From assembly GCA_019118325.1 (NCBI GenBank), contig DWZE01000005.1, positions 1 through 35,047 of the forward strand: DNA of 35,047 bases. The letters run 5' to 3'. A program made the position numbers and the translations under genes. Positions 16,944 through 28,042 of this stretch are shown here, piece after piece; within the stretch, counting starts at the first letter, position 1, and every line of letters starts with the position of its first letter. The notes beneath the pieces are model-generated. The model ran no database searches and was not told the origin of the DNA. It was given only the letters and a program-made list of their open reading frames with translations. The DNA comes from Candidatus Bacteroides intestinavium (GTDB lineage Bacteria > Bacteroidota > Bacteroidia > Bacteroidales > Bacteroidaceae).

Positions 16944-17501
16944 TCAATTTCCCAGGGCAAAGTAGGTGTCTGTCTGGATGGCTTGTCGTGCCATGGCCAC
17001 GCCTTGGGCATCGATGGTGACGGTCAGGTCATTCCCGTCGGGCAAGGTCAGTTGGGCGGTGCCGTCTCCGTTCAATTTCAGCAGGTCGGTGCTTTCATTG
17101 TCGGCCACTACACTCCAGGTGCCGCGTGCCTTGTCATAGACCAGTTGCATGGAGGCATCCTCGCCTTCTTTCTGGATGATGTAGCCATCCTTGCGGGTTT
17201 CCACCAGGTAATTGCCGTCCGTACCTTTGACTGTCTTGATGTCGCCGATGCTGGCCATGGGGTTGCTGCCGCTCCAGAACTCAATGGAGTTGATGACCAA
17301 TGCGTCGGCCAGATAGCATACGCCATAGACAGGGATGATGTTGAACGCGAGGAACACCAATTCGTTGACGAACTTGTTGCTGATGCCTTCGTTCCATTGG
17401 CGGAGTTTGGTGTGCAGGCCGAACGAACCGATGCACGAACTGAACAGGAATGCGCCGCAAATCATGACGGTTGCGGCCAGCTTAAGATTGAATTTTTGCA
17501 T
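16944..17501 (-). CDS. DUF3332 family lipoprotein
   Basis: A 185-residue protein of unknown function with DUF3332 features. A lipoprotein signal (residues 1-22, lipobox 'LFSSC', C23) precedes 'IGSFGLHTKLRQWNEGISNKFVNELVF'. A second hydrophobic segment (about 48-72, 'LAFNIIPVYGVCYLADALVINS') suggests a membrane hairpin or anchor. The C-terminal 100 residues are polar and beta-rich. It stands alone, with its own -7 element (17534-17541) and a strong terminator. No role is known to me. Confidence 0.85.
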   Translation of the reverse strand: MQKFNLKLAATVMICGAFLFSSCIGSFGLHTKLRQWNEGISNKFVNELVFLAFNIIPVYGVCYLADALVINSIEFWSGSNPMASIGDIKTVKGTDGNYLVETRKDGYIIQKEGEDASMQLVYDKARGTWSVVADNESTDLLKLNGDGTAQLTLPDGNDLTVTIDAQGVAMARQAIQTDTYFALGN

Positions 17502-17533
17502 AATAGTCAGTTTATAGGGTGAATAATACTTGG

Positions 17534-17541
17534 CAAAGATA
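17534..17541 (-). promoter_or_regulatory. -7 element of the DUF3332 gene
   Basis: TATCTTTG on the minus strand fits TAnnTTTG, 32 bp before the ATG at 17501. Confidence 0.5.
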
Positions 17542-17608
17542 CCTTCTTTCCGCTAGAAAGCATGGCTTTTTGTCTACGTTTTTATGACCTATATGTCGTT
17601 TGTATCCT

Positions 17609-18040
17609 CTATTTTTTCGGTTGGGTCCTCAGCATGTCCACGAATTTGCGGATGGCGGGAAGCATTTCCTCCGGTGTTTCCAGCCCGTCGCAGGCGGTTT
17701 CCAGGGGGCAACGGCCGTCTTTCTTGCGGTTGATGATGTAAGGAACTTCTTGTCCGAAACGGGTAGGGATGCCTGCCCGATGGAGCACATGGAGGGCTGG
17801 AGTGCTGATGAGGTCCGCATAGACCTCGGTCATTCCACCGAGAGCCACCAGTGCGGCCACTCCTTTTCCGATGACCTTGTCTGCCAATTGGGCGCCGTGC
17901 ATGAAGTCCGTTTCGTTTTCATATAGTTCGAACAGGTCGATGACGCCCCGGCGATGGAAGAGGCGGATTTCAGTTCCCTTGCGGATGACGCATGAGCATC
18001 CTTCGGCATGAAGCCGTTCTATGAGGCTGTTCATTTCCAT
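17609..18040 (-). CDS. DUF1893 domain protein
   Basis: A 143-residue soluble protein of the DUF1893 (TM1506-like) family, which has a cytidine-deaminase-like fold but no assigned reaction. Visible landmarks are 'GCSCVIRKGTEIRLFHRRGVIDLFEL', 'GKGVAALVALGGMTEVYAD' and a C-terminal cysteine pair 'GRCPLETACDG'. Its ATG (18040-18038) lies one base after the TGA (18044-18042) of the upstream aldo/keto reductase gene, so translation is probably coupled and a shared pathway is plausible. A second in-frame ATG is two codons in. Confidence 0.82.
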   Translation of the reverse strand: MEMNSLIERLHAEGCSCVIRKGTEIRLFHRRGVIDLFELYENETDFMHGAQLADKVIGKGVAALVALGGMTEVYADLISTPALHVLHRAGIPTRFGQEVPYIINRKKDGRCPLETACDGLETPEEMLPAIRKFVDMLRTQPKK

Positions 18041-18041
18041 G

Positions 18042-19433
18042 TCAGTTGTCTTGTTTCAGTCGTTCTACGAAGGCGTCAATCCGGTGCAGTTCCTTGGGAA
18101 TGTCGATGGATTGGGGGCAATGCTCGTTGCATTGGCTACATCCTATGCAATGACTGGCTTGGCGGAGTCGGGGCACGCTCCGGTCGTATCCGATGAGGAA
18201 GGCGCGGCGTGCCTGGCGGTAATTCTCGTCCAGCTTGTCTTGGGGGATGTTTCCTTCGTTGACACATTTATTATAATGTAGCAATACCGCAGGGATGTCA
18301 ATACCGTAGGGGCAAGGCATGCAATACTTGCAGTCGTTGCACGGGATGGTGGGGTAGCCTGCAATGAGGTCTGCCGTGTCGAAGAGGAATTGGCGTTCTT
18401 CGTCCGTCAGGGGGACTAAGGGGGAATAGGTGCGGATGTTGTCCTGGAGATGCTCCATGTAGGTCATGCCGCTCAATACGGTCAATACTCCTTGTGGCGA
18501 CCCGGCAAATCGGAAAGCCCACGAGGCCACGCTGCTTTCCGGACGTTGCTGCTTGAGGCGTGCTACGATGTGGTCCGGCAGGTTGGAGAGGCGTCCCCCA
18601 AAGAGGGGTTCCATGATGACGGCCGGAATCTGGCGCTTTTCCAATTCGGCATAGAGGTATTCGGCGTTGACGTTTCGTCCCGTGGCATGACGCCAGTCTT
18701 GGTAATTCAATTGAATCTGTACGAAGTCCCAATGTACCCGGTCGTGCATGGCCAGCACTTCGTCGAATACATCCTGGGTGCCGTGGAAGGAGAATCCCAA
18801 GTGACGGATGCGTCCGGCCTCGCGCTCCTTGAGCAGGAAGTCCAGCATCCCGTTGTCTATGTAGCGTGCGCGGAAGGTCTGGATGCCTCCGTTGCCGATG
18901 GAGTGCAGAAGGTAGTAGTCAATGTAGTCCACCTGCAGGTCAATGAACGACTGGCGGTACATCCGGATAGAGTTCTCGCGCGTATAGTTGGCAAAGTTGG
19001 ACAGCTTGGTGGCAATCTTGAACGATTCGCGCGGATGGCGTTTCAGGGCGATGCCTGTGGCCTTTTCGCTCCAGCCCTGCACGTAGACGGGGGATGTGTC
19101 GTAATAGTTCACTCCGTGTGCCATGGCATAGTCTACCAGGCGGTTTACCTCGTCCTGGTCTATCAGGTCTCCTTTCCCGTCGGGCGAGGGGACGGTGGGC
19201 CAGCGCATACATCCGTAACCCAGGATGGATACTCGGTCCTCTTCTTGTCCGGAGAAGTTGCGGTAGGTCATTTTATCCGTCGGGACAGGTCCGAGGGCTT
19301 GTGTGTCCGTCCGGGATTTTTCCGCACCGGGGGTGCATCCTTGCAGGAGGCCGGTGGAGGTAGCGGCGGTTAGTCCGATGATTTTCAGGAAGTCGCGCCG
19401 ACTCATGTCATTATTGTGTCCTTTCATATCCAT
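18042..19433 (-). CDS. Tat-exported aldo/keto reductase with two 4Fe-4S clusters
   Basis: A 463-residue fusion of an aldo/keto reductase barrel and a ferredoxin-like tail. The N-terminus has a twin-arginine motif, 'MSRRDFLKIIG', followed by a lipobox-like 'LLQGC' (C33), suggesting a Tat lipoprotein. The AKR tetrad is visible as D and Y in 'NYYDTSPVYVQGWSEKA', K in 'KIATKL' and H in 'YYLLHS'. The C-terminal part has two cysteine clusters, CNDCKYCMPCPYGIDIP and CIGCSQCNEHCPQSIDIP. Fe-S AKRs of this type are common in Bacteroidetes; the substrate is unknown. The start at 19433 keeps nine residues before the Tat motif; 19406 is an alternative. It lies 35 bp after the LptF/G-type gene and may belong to the tgt transcript. 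Confidence 0.88.
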   Translation of the reverse strand: MDMKGHNNDMSRRDFLKIIGLTAATSTGLLQGCTPGAEKSRTDTQALGPVPTDKMTYRNFSGQEEDRVSILGYGCMRWPTVPSPDGKGDLIDQDEVNRLVDYAMAHGVNYYDTSPVYVQGWSEKATGIALKRHPRESFKIATKLSNFANYTRENSIRMYRQSFIDLQVDYIDYYLLHSIGNGGIQTFRARYIDNGMLDFLLKEREAGRIRHLGFSFHGTQDVFDEVLAMHDRVHWDFVQIQLNYQDWRHATGRNVNAEYLYAELEKRQIPAVIMEPLFGGRLSNLPDHIVARLKQQRPESSVASWAFRFAGSPQGVLTVLSGMTYMEHLQDNIRTYSPLVPLTDEERQFLFDTADLIAGYPTIPCNDCKYCMPCPYGIDIPAVLLHYNKCVNEGNIPQDKLDENYRQARRAFLIGYDRSVPRLRQASHCIGCSQCNEHCPQSIDIPKELHRIDAFVERLKQDN

Positions 19434-19468
19434 ATATGCTGATAACTAAACACGAATCATTCCTCTGC

Positions 19469-20601
19469 TTATTTCGGTGCCTTCTGATACAGGTAGAAGG
19501 CTATGAATGTGTATAATACGTTGGGAATCCACACGGCGATGGCCGGCGGCATGTTCCCGTTGACGGCAAAGGTCGAGGCAATGGTCTGAAACAGGATGTA
19601 CGAGAAGCTTAGCGCCAAGCCGATGCCCAGGTGTAGTCCCATGCCTCCTTTCGTCTTGCGTGAGGAGAGCGACACGCCTATTAGGGTCAGGATGAACGAA
19701 GCGAAGGACGTGGCGATGCGCTTATGGTATTCAATCTCAAACTCTTTGATGTTGGCGAATCCGCGTTGCTTTTGTCGGTCGATGTATTCTTTCAGCTGGG
19801 GACTGGTCAGCATCTCCTGCTGGTTCTTCATGATGAGGAAGTCGGCCGGCTCCATGAAGAGGGTGGTGTCGGCGCGCGTTCCCTTGGTGATGGTTTCCTT
19901 CATGCCTTTCATTTCGCGGATCATGTAGTCGCGGATGATCCAGCGGTGGACGGCCGAGGTATCATACGTGATGCTGCGTGCTGTCAGGTGGGATACCAGC
20001 TGTTTCCCTTCGAATTTGTCCAGCGAGAAGCGGTAGCCCGTATTGCTGTAGTTCTCGAAGCGTTCGATGTAGGCGATGACTCCGCTGTCCACCTCCAGTT
20101 GGATGTTTCGCGCCGTGTTCATCTTGCGCTGTTTGTAGTATTTGTCCTCGAAGTTGATGCGCGTCACGCTTCCCTTGGGGATGACATAGGCTCCCAGCCC
20201 GAAGGTAACCACCGCGATGATGGCTGCCGATACCATGTAGGGGCGGAGCATCCGCTTGAAGCTCATGCCCGTGGAGAACATAGCGATGATTTCCGAATTC
20301 TCCGCCAGTTTCGAGGTGAAGAATATGACCGCGATGAACACGAACAGGGGGCTGAAAAGGTTGGCGAAGTAGGGGATGAAGTTCAGGTAATAGTCGAAGA
20401 TGATGGCACTCCACGGCGCATCGTGCGACATGAACTTGTCCTGCTTCTCATTGAAGTCAAAAACCACCGCAATGGAGATGATGAGGGCGATGGCGAAGAC
20501 ATAGGTCCCCAGGAATTTCTTGATGATGTACCAATCCAGCAATTTCAGGAATTTCCCTTGAGGGAGCCGGATGCGTTTCAATATGTTCAGATCGGGCCGT
20601 T

Positions 20602-20605
<4 letters not shown>
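19469..20605 (-). CDS. LptF/LptG-family permease (YjgP/YjgQ)
   Basis: A 378-residue inner-membrane component of the ABC transporter that extracts lipopolysaccharide from the inner membrane and feeds the Lpt bridge. Six membrane helices are arranged as three before and three after a periplasmic beta-rich domain (about 140-285). The N-terminal 'LLDWYIIKKFLGTYVFA' and 'MFSTGMSFKRMLRPY' coupling region, and the C-terminal 'EYHKRIATSFASFILTLIGVSLSS', are family-typical. LptF versus LptG cannot be settled by eye; the second permease and LptB are not in the window. Its ATG overlaps the tgt stop by 4 bp (ATGA), so the two are co-translated. Confidence 0.9.
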
Positions 20606-21732
<1,127 letters not shown>

Positions 21733-21771
21733 GCTTCTTCCTTGTTGTTTCTGATAGTTAGTTTATATGAT

Positions 21772-21901
21772 AGGAGTTAAGAAGTTAAGGAGTTATCACT
21801 CCGCTGCGCTCCGTTAGGAGTTAAGCCGATAGTAAGTCAATGAGAACCGTATACACAGAGGTATTGGCTTAACTACTTCACTTCTTAACTCCTTAACTCC
21901 T
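21772..21901. repeat. Nested inverted-repeat element between lon and tgt
   Basis: The outer arm AGGAGTTAAGAAGTTAAGGA (21772-21791) pairs with 21882-21901 (18 of 20 bases). Inside it, TTAAGCCGATA (21821-21831) pairs with TATTGGCTTAA (21862-21872; 10 of 11). AGTTAAG recurs several times. It fills most of the 196-bp lon-tgt spacer and contains no open reading frame of note. It could act as a terminator-like structure or be a miniature mobile element. Confidence 0.75.
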
Positions 21902-21928
21902 CAAAAGACAATATCATTTCTTGCGATT

Positions 21929-24412
<2,484 letters not shown>

Positions 24413-24462
24413 GTTGTCACGTTTATTGGGGGCTCTGCTTGAGAAACCCTGTAAAGTGGGTG

Positions 24463-24470
24463 CAAAGTTA
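24463..24470 (-). promoter_or_regulatory. -7 element of lon
   Basis: TAACTTTG on the minus strand fits TAnnTTTG, 50 bp before the ATG at 24412, and fixes the start. No heat-shock operator such as CIRCE was seen. Confidence 0.55.
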
Positions 24471-24530
24471 AACGATTTATTGATATGTATCCGCTTCCGA
24501 TTCTTTAAAAACACAAAAACGAGCGAGTTT

Positions 24531-24564
24531 TTTGTGTATTTCTGCGGGGTATTACGTACTTTTG
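24531..24564 (+). promoter_or_regulatory. Promoter of trmN6 (-33 TTTG and -7 TACTTTTG)
   Basis: TTTG at 24531-24534 and TACTTTTG at 24557-24564 are separated by 22 bp, close to the Bacteroidetes layout. The ATG at 24589 follows 24 bp later, which excludes the longer frame starting at 24532. Confidence 0.5.
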
Positions 24565-24588
24565 AACCCGAGAAAACAAAAAGCATGT

Positions 24589-25296
24589 ATGTCCAATACT
24601 TATTTTAAGTTCAAACAATTTACCGTATTCCACGACCGGTGCGCCATGCGTGTGGGTACGGATGGAGTCTTGCTGGGCGCGTGGGTGTCCGTAGAGGGTG
24701 TCCGGCGCGTGCTGGACGTAGGGACGGGTAGTGGGTTGATTGCCCTTCAGCTGGCTCAGAGATGTCCCGGGGCACGGATTGCGGGCATCGAGATAGAGCC
24801 GGAGGCGGCCTCCCAGGCGCATGAGAATGTGGAGCGTTCGCCGTGGGCGGAGCGCGTGGAGGTGGTGTGCGGGGATTTCAGGGACTATATGCCTGTGGAG
24901 AAATTTGACCTGATTGTCTCCAATCCGCCCTATTTCACGGATGCCCTCCGGAGTCCGGATGCCCGGAGGCGCACGGCGCGCCATACGGAGGAGTTGGATT
25001 ACGGGCTTTTGTTCCGTCATGCCCTGGATTTGTTGGCGCCGGGCGGGCGCGTGGCGGTCATCATCCCCACGGAGGTGGAGGTGTTGGCCCTGGACAGTGC
25101 TTTCGCGTGCGGATGGTTCCTCTGCCGCCGGACGAATGTCTATACCAAGCCGGGGAAGAAATGCCGCCGGCTCTTGCTGGAGTTTGGTACGAAGCCTGCG
25201 GTGTATGTGGCCACGGACCTGTACATTGAAAAGGCCGAAGGGGGCTATTCGGAAGCCTATGCCGCGCTGACGGGGGCTTTCTATCTGGATAAATAA
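24589..25296 (+). CDS. tRNA1(Val) adenine-37 N6-methyltransferase (TrmN6/YfiC-like)
   Basis: A 235-residue class I SAM-dependent methyltransferase. Motif I is 'VLDVGTGSGLIALQLAQ' (about 44-60), the acidic loop is 'IAGIEIEPEA', and the catalytic motif IV is 'FDLIVSNPPYF', the NPPY signature of N6-adenine and N5-glutamine methyltransferases. The N-terminal 'FKFKQFTVFHDRCAMRVGTDGVLLGAW' segment is characteristic of the TrmN6 group. It would modify A37 of a tRNA; target specificity is inferred from the family. It is divergent from lon with 176 bp between starts. Its end lies beside the terminator of the opposite-strand operon. Confidence 0.88.
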   Translation: MSNTYFKFKQFTVFHDRCAMRVGTDGVLLGAWVSVEGVRRVLDVGTGSGLIALQLAQRCPGARIAGIEIEPEAASQAHENVERSPWAERVEVVCGDFRDYMPVEKFDLIVSNPPYFTDALRSPDARRRTARHTEELDYGLLFRHALDLLAPGGRVAVIIPTEVEVLALDSAFACGWFLCRRTNVYTKPGKKCRRLLLEFGTKPAVYVATDLYIEKAEGGYSEAYAALTGAFYLDK

Positions 25297-25330
25297 AAAG
25301 CCTCCGCGATTCGTCACGAACAGCGGAGGC
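25296..25330 (-). terminator. Terminator of the NifU-like/GGGtGRT operon
   Basis: GCCTCCGC (25300-25307) pairs with GCGGAGGC (25323-25330), with an inner TTCGT/ACGAA pairing. The A-run at 25296-25299 gives a minus-strand U-tract. It lies 94 bp after the GGGtGRT stop and directly after the trmN6 stop. Confidence 0.75.
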
Positions 25331-25423
25331 GACATGAAAAACCTTAAATAATACCCATTCAGAAACCTGTCTTAACAGGTTTGAGATGAAAGGGATGAGT
25401 TAATGTATGGTTACTATCGCTTG

Positions 25424-26434
25424 TTACTTGTTCAGAGCCAAAGCTACATTCACCGCGCAGGCTACCGTACATCCTACCATCGGGTTGTTGCCGATGCCCA
25501 GGAAGCCCATCATTTCCACGTGTGCGGGCACTGATGAAGAACCTGCGAACTGGGCGTCGCTGTGCATGCGGCCCATGGTGTCGGTCATGCCGTAAGAAGC
25601 GGGACCTGCGGCCATGTTGTCCGGGTGCAGCGTGCGGCCCGTGCCACCACCGGATGCCACGGAGAAGTAGGGCTTGCCGGCCAATACGCGTTCTTTCTTG
25701 TAAGTGCCAGCCACGGGGTGCTGGAAGCGCGTGGGGTTCGTGGAGTTGCCCGTGATGGACACGTCCACATTCTCGTGCCACATGATGGCCACGCCTTCGC
25801 GCACGTCGTCTGCACCATAGCATTTCACCTTGGCGCGGGGACCGTCGGAGTACGGAGTCTCCTTCACTACTTCCAGCTTGCCCGTATAGTAGTCAAACTG
25901 GGTCTGTACGTACGTGAAACCGTTGATGCGGCTGATGATCATGGCGGCGTCCTTGCCCAGGCCGTTCAGGATGCAGCGCAGGGGGTTCTTGCGCACCTTG
26001 TTGGCCATTTCGGCGATTTTGATGGCGCCCTCGGCGGCAGCGAAAGATTCGTGGCCGGCCAGGAAGGCGAAGCACTGCGTCTCGTCGCGCAGCAGGCGGG
26101 CGGCCAGGTTGCCGTGTCCCAGGCCTACCTTGCGGTCGTCGGCCACGGAGCCGGGGATGCAGAAGGCCTGCAGGCCGATACCGATGGCCTCGGCGGCGTC
26201 GGCGGCATTCTTGCAGCCTTTCTTCAGGGCGATGGCGCAACCTACCACGTAGGCCCACTTGGCATTCTCGAAGCAGATGCCCTGCGTCTCCTGGCAAGTC
26301 AGGTAGGGGTCGATGCCGGCGGCGTCACAGATGGCGTTGGCCTCTTCGATATCTTTGATGCCGTATTCGTTCAGTGCAGCAAGGATTTGCTTGATACGGC
26401 GGTCTTGGCTTTCAAATTGTACGGGTCTAATCAT
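25424..26434 (-). CDS. GGGtGRT family protein
   Basis: A 336-residue protein named for the motif seen here in 'SVASGGGTGRTLHPDN' (about 265-280). I know the family mainly from anaerobic bacteria and know no biochemical function. Other features are several cysteines in the N-terminal third ('AICDAAGIDPYLTCQETQGICFENAKW'), a C-terminal 'FLGIGNNPMVGCTVACAVNVALAL', and no signal peptide, so it is probably cytosolic. The NifU-like gene lies 18 bp upstream on the same strand, forming a two-gene operon closed by a terminator. The cysteine content and partner suggest a role in iron-sulfur or other thiol chemistry; this is inference. Confidence 0.88.
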   Translation of the reverse strand: MIRPVQFESQDRRIKQILAALNEYGIKDIEEANAICDAAGIDPYLTCQETQGICFENAKWAYVVGCAIALKKGCKNAADAAEAIGIGLQAFCIPGSVADDRKVGLGHGNLAARLLRDETQCFAFLAGHESFAAAEGAIKIAEMANKVRKNPLRCILNGLGKDAAMIISRINGFTYVQTQFDYYTGKLEVVKETPYSDGPRAKVKCYGADDVREGVAIMWHENVDVSITGNSTNPTRFQHPVAGTYKKERVLAGKPYFSVASGGGTGRTLHPDNMAAGPASYGMTDTMGRMHSDAQFAGSSSVPAHVEMMGFLGIGNNPMVGCTVACAVNVALALNK

Positions 26435-26452
26435 TGTCTGTGTCCTCCTTCA

Positions 26453-27154
26453 TTATTCTTTACGTGGGTCAATGTATTTAACTGCGCCCTGTTCGGGTTT
26501 GAAGCGTCCGTACGTGCCGGTGACTGCCTTCAGGGCTTCGTTGGCGTCTTTGCCTGCCTTCACTTGCTCCATGAACTTGCCCATATGGACGTATTCATAG
26601 CCGATGACTTGGTCGTCTGCGTCGAGGGCCATGCGGGTGATGTAGCCTTCGGTCAGCTCCAGATAGCGCGGGCCTTTGGCCAGCGTGCCGAAGAGGGTGC
26701 CCGTCTGGCTGCGCAGTCCCTTGCCCAGGTCTTCCAGGCCGGCGCCGATCATCAGGCCGCCTTCGGAGAAAGCAGATTGCGTGCGTCCGTACACGATTTG
26801 CAGGAACAGTTCGCGCATGGCCGTGTTGATGGCGTCGCAAACGAGGTCCGTGTTCAGGGCTTCGAGGATGGTCTTGCCCGGCAGGATTTCAGAAGCCATG
26901 GCGGCGGAGTGCGTCATGCCCGAGCAGCCCAGCGTCTCGACCAGGCATTCCTGGATGACGCCGTTCTTCACGTTCAGCGTCAGCTTGCAGGCGCCCTGCT
27001 GGGGTGCGCACCAGCCCACACCGTGGGTCAAGCCGGAGATGTCTACGATTTCTTTCGCTTTCACCCATTTGCCTTCTTCAGGGATGGGAGCCGGTCCGTG
27101 GTTGGGACCTTTCTTTACAACACACATGTGTTCAACTTCGTGTGAATAAGTCAT
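26453..27154 (-). CDS. NifU-like iron-sulfur cluster scaffold protein
   Basis: A 233-residue cytosolic protein with a NifU/IscU-like core. Cysteines C49, C56, C70 and C77 lie in 'GWCAPQQGACKLTLNVKNG', 'VIQECLVETLGCSG' and the following 'THSAAMASE' segment, which resembles the GCxxxxASS part of scaffold proteins. About 40 residues at the N-terminus and 90 at the C-terminus ('GAGLEDLGKGLRSQTGTLFG') are extra relative to IscU (about 128 residues). No cysteine desulfurase gene is adjacent, so this is not a standard isc, nif or suf cluster. It is first gene of an operon with the GGGtGRT protein, with its own -7 element at 27230-27237. Whether it builds clusters for its partner is untested. Confidence 0.8.
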   Translation of the reverse strand: MTYSHEVEHMCVVKKGPNHGPAPIPEEGKWVKAKEIVDISGLTHGVGWCAPQQGACKLTLNVKNGVIQECLVETLGCSGMTHSAAMASEILPGKTILEALNTDLVCDAINTAMRELFLQIVYGRTQSAFSEGGLMIGAGLEDLGKGLRSQTGTLFGTLAKGPRYLELTEGYITRMALDADDQVIGYEYVHMGKFMEQVKAGKDANEALKAVTGTYGRFKPEQGAVKYIDPRKE

Positions 27155-27229
27155 AATCAGCTCTAATTAATTAGTTAATATGATTAATGAAACGTAAGTC
27201 GTTTTTCCAGTTCCATTCGTAACCGTCCG

Positions 27230-27237
27230 CAAAGATA
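27230..27237 (-). promoter_or_regulatory. -7 element of the NifU-like/GGGtGRT operon
   Basis: TATCTTTG on the minus strand fits TAnnTTTG, giving a leader of about 70 nt. It lies back to back with the plus-strand -7 element at 27282. Confidence 0.5.
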
Positions 27238-27281
27238 GCATTTTAATTTCATAATATCGTCATGCGAAGCGGGATTTTTTA

Positions 27282-27289
27282 TACCTTTG
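27282..27289 (+). promoter_or_regulatory. -7 element of the DMP19-type gene
   Basis: TACCTTTG fits TAnnTTTG. With the ATG at 27437, the leader is about 140 nt and includes the whole 22-bp repeat block. Confidence 0.5.
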
Positions 27290-27302
27290 CATCCGCTTGG
27301 AC

Positions 27303-27384
27303 GGCGATATCCCCGCCCGCGTCCGCAGGTATCCCCGCCCGCGTCCGCGGATATCTCTGCCCGTGCCCGCGGATATCCCCCGCC
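27303..27384 (+). repeat. 22-bp tandem repeats, locus 2 (three full and one partial unit)
   Basis: Units at 27303-27324, 27325-27346 and 27347-27368 are exactly 22 bp each, with a partial unit at 27369-27384. The core (GCGGATATCTCTGCCC) matches locus 1 at 14285-14372 in the same orientation. A CCCGCC/GGCGGG hairpin (27379-27384 with 27395-27400) ends the block. It lies in the predicted 5' leader of the gene at 27437. Confidence 0.85.
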
Positions 27385-27436
27385 GGAAGGCGTAGGCGGG
27401 CGGGAAAAAGATATAAATATAAATAGGTATAAACCC

Positions 27437-27937
27437 ATGATTCAAGTAACTGACGAAGCCCTGCGTCGTGCCGCGGCCGAGGGCATGGATGCTTTTCTGC
27501 GCGTCTTTACCGACGCCTACCGCCGGGCCACGGACGACCGCCTGACGGCGGAGAACATGGCGTGTCTCACCGCGCCGCAACACACGCTGCTGGCCTACAC
27601 CGTCCTGCGCGACGAGCTGATGGAGGGCGGCTTCTGCCAGCTCGTCCAGAACGGGTATGGCGCCTACATCTTCCACAATCCCGTGGCGCGCGCGCTCAAG
27701 GGGTGGGGCCTGGACGGCCTGGCGCGCCTCCTGCATGACGCCCGCCGCATCTACGACGCCCACCGCGAGGACCTGGAGCGCGAACGCACGGACGACGAGT
27801 TCATGGCCATGTACGAGCAATACGAGGCCTTCGACCCCCTGGAGGAGGAGTTCATCGAGCACGAAGAGGAGTGGACGGCCCGGGTGGCCGCCTACGTGGA
27901 CGGGCATTTGGAGGAATTTGCAGAGGTGGCCGGCTGA
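27437..27937 (+). CDS. DMP19-family (DUF4375-like) protein
   Basis: A 166-residue, very acidic cytosolic protein. The central 'LMEGGFCQLVQNGYGAYIFHNPVAR' (about 60-84) is the family signature; the C-terminal third is crowded with Asp and Glu ('DDEFMAMYEQYEAFDPLEEE'). The founding member in Neisseria is a DNA-mimic protein that binds a transcription factor; whether this holds in Bacteroidetes is not known. The ATG at 27437 is chosen because the open frame upstream of it (to 27287) reads through the 22-bp repeats. No obvious partner gene is adjacent. Confidence 0.75.
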   Translation: MIQVTDEALRRAAAEGMDAFLRVFTDAYRRATDDRLTAENMACLTAPQHTLLAYTVLRDELMEGGFCQLVQNGYGAYIFHNPVARALKGWGLDGLARLLHDARRIYDAHREDLERERTDDEFMAMYEQYEAFDPLEEEFIEHEEEWTARVAAYVDGHLEEFAEVAG

Positions 27938-28008
27938 AAAATATGTTAAAAAACGGTCCCCCGTGCAGTATTAAGCCCGACCGGTCATTTCATAACTGAA
28001 ATATTATC

Positions 28009-28016
28009 TAATTTTG
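28009..28016 (+). promoter_or_regulatory. -7 element of the NigD-like gene
   Basis: TAATTTTG fits TAnnTTTG, 26 bp before the ATG at 28043. Confidence 0.5.
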
Positions 28017-28042
28017 CAAACCAAATAAAAGTAGAAAGGACA

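Noticed and set aside
27287-27436. N-terminal extension of the DMP19-type protein rich in Pro and Arg
   Set aside because: It is translation of the 22-bp repeats and overlaps the -7 element; the family-like sequence starts at the ATG at 27437.
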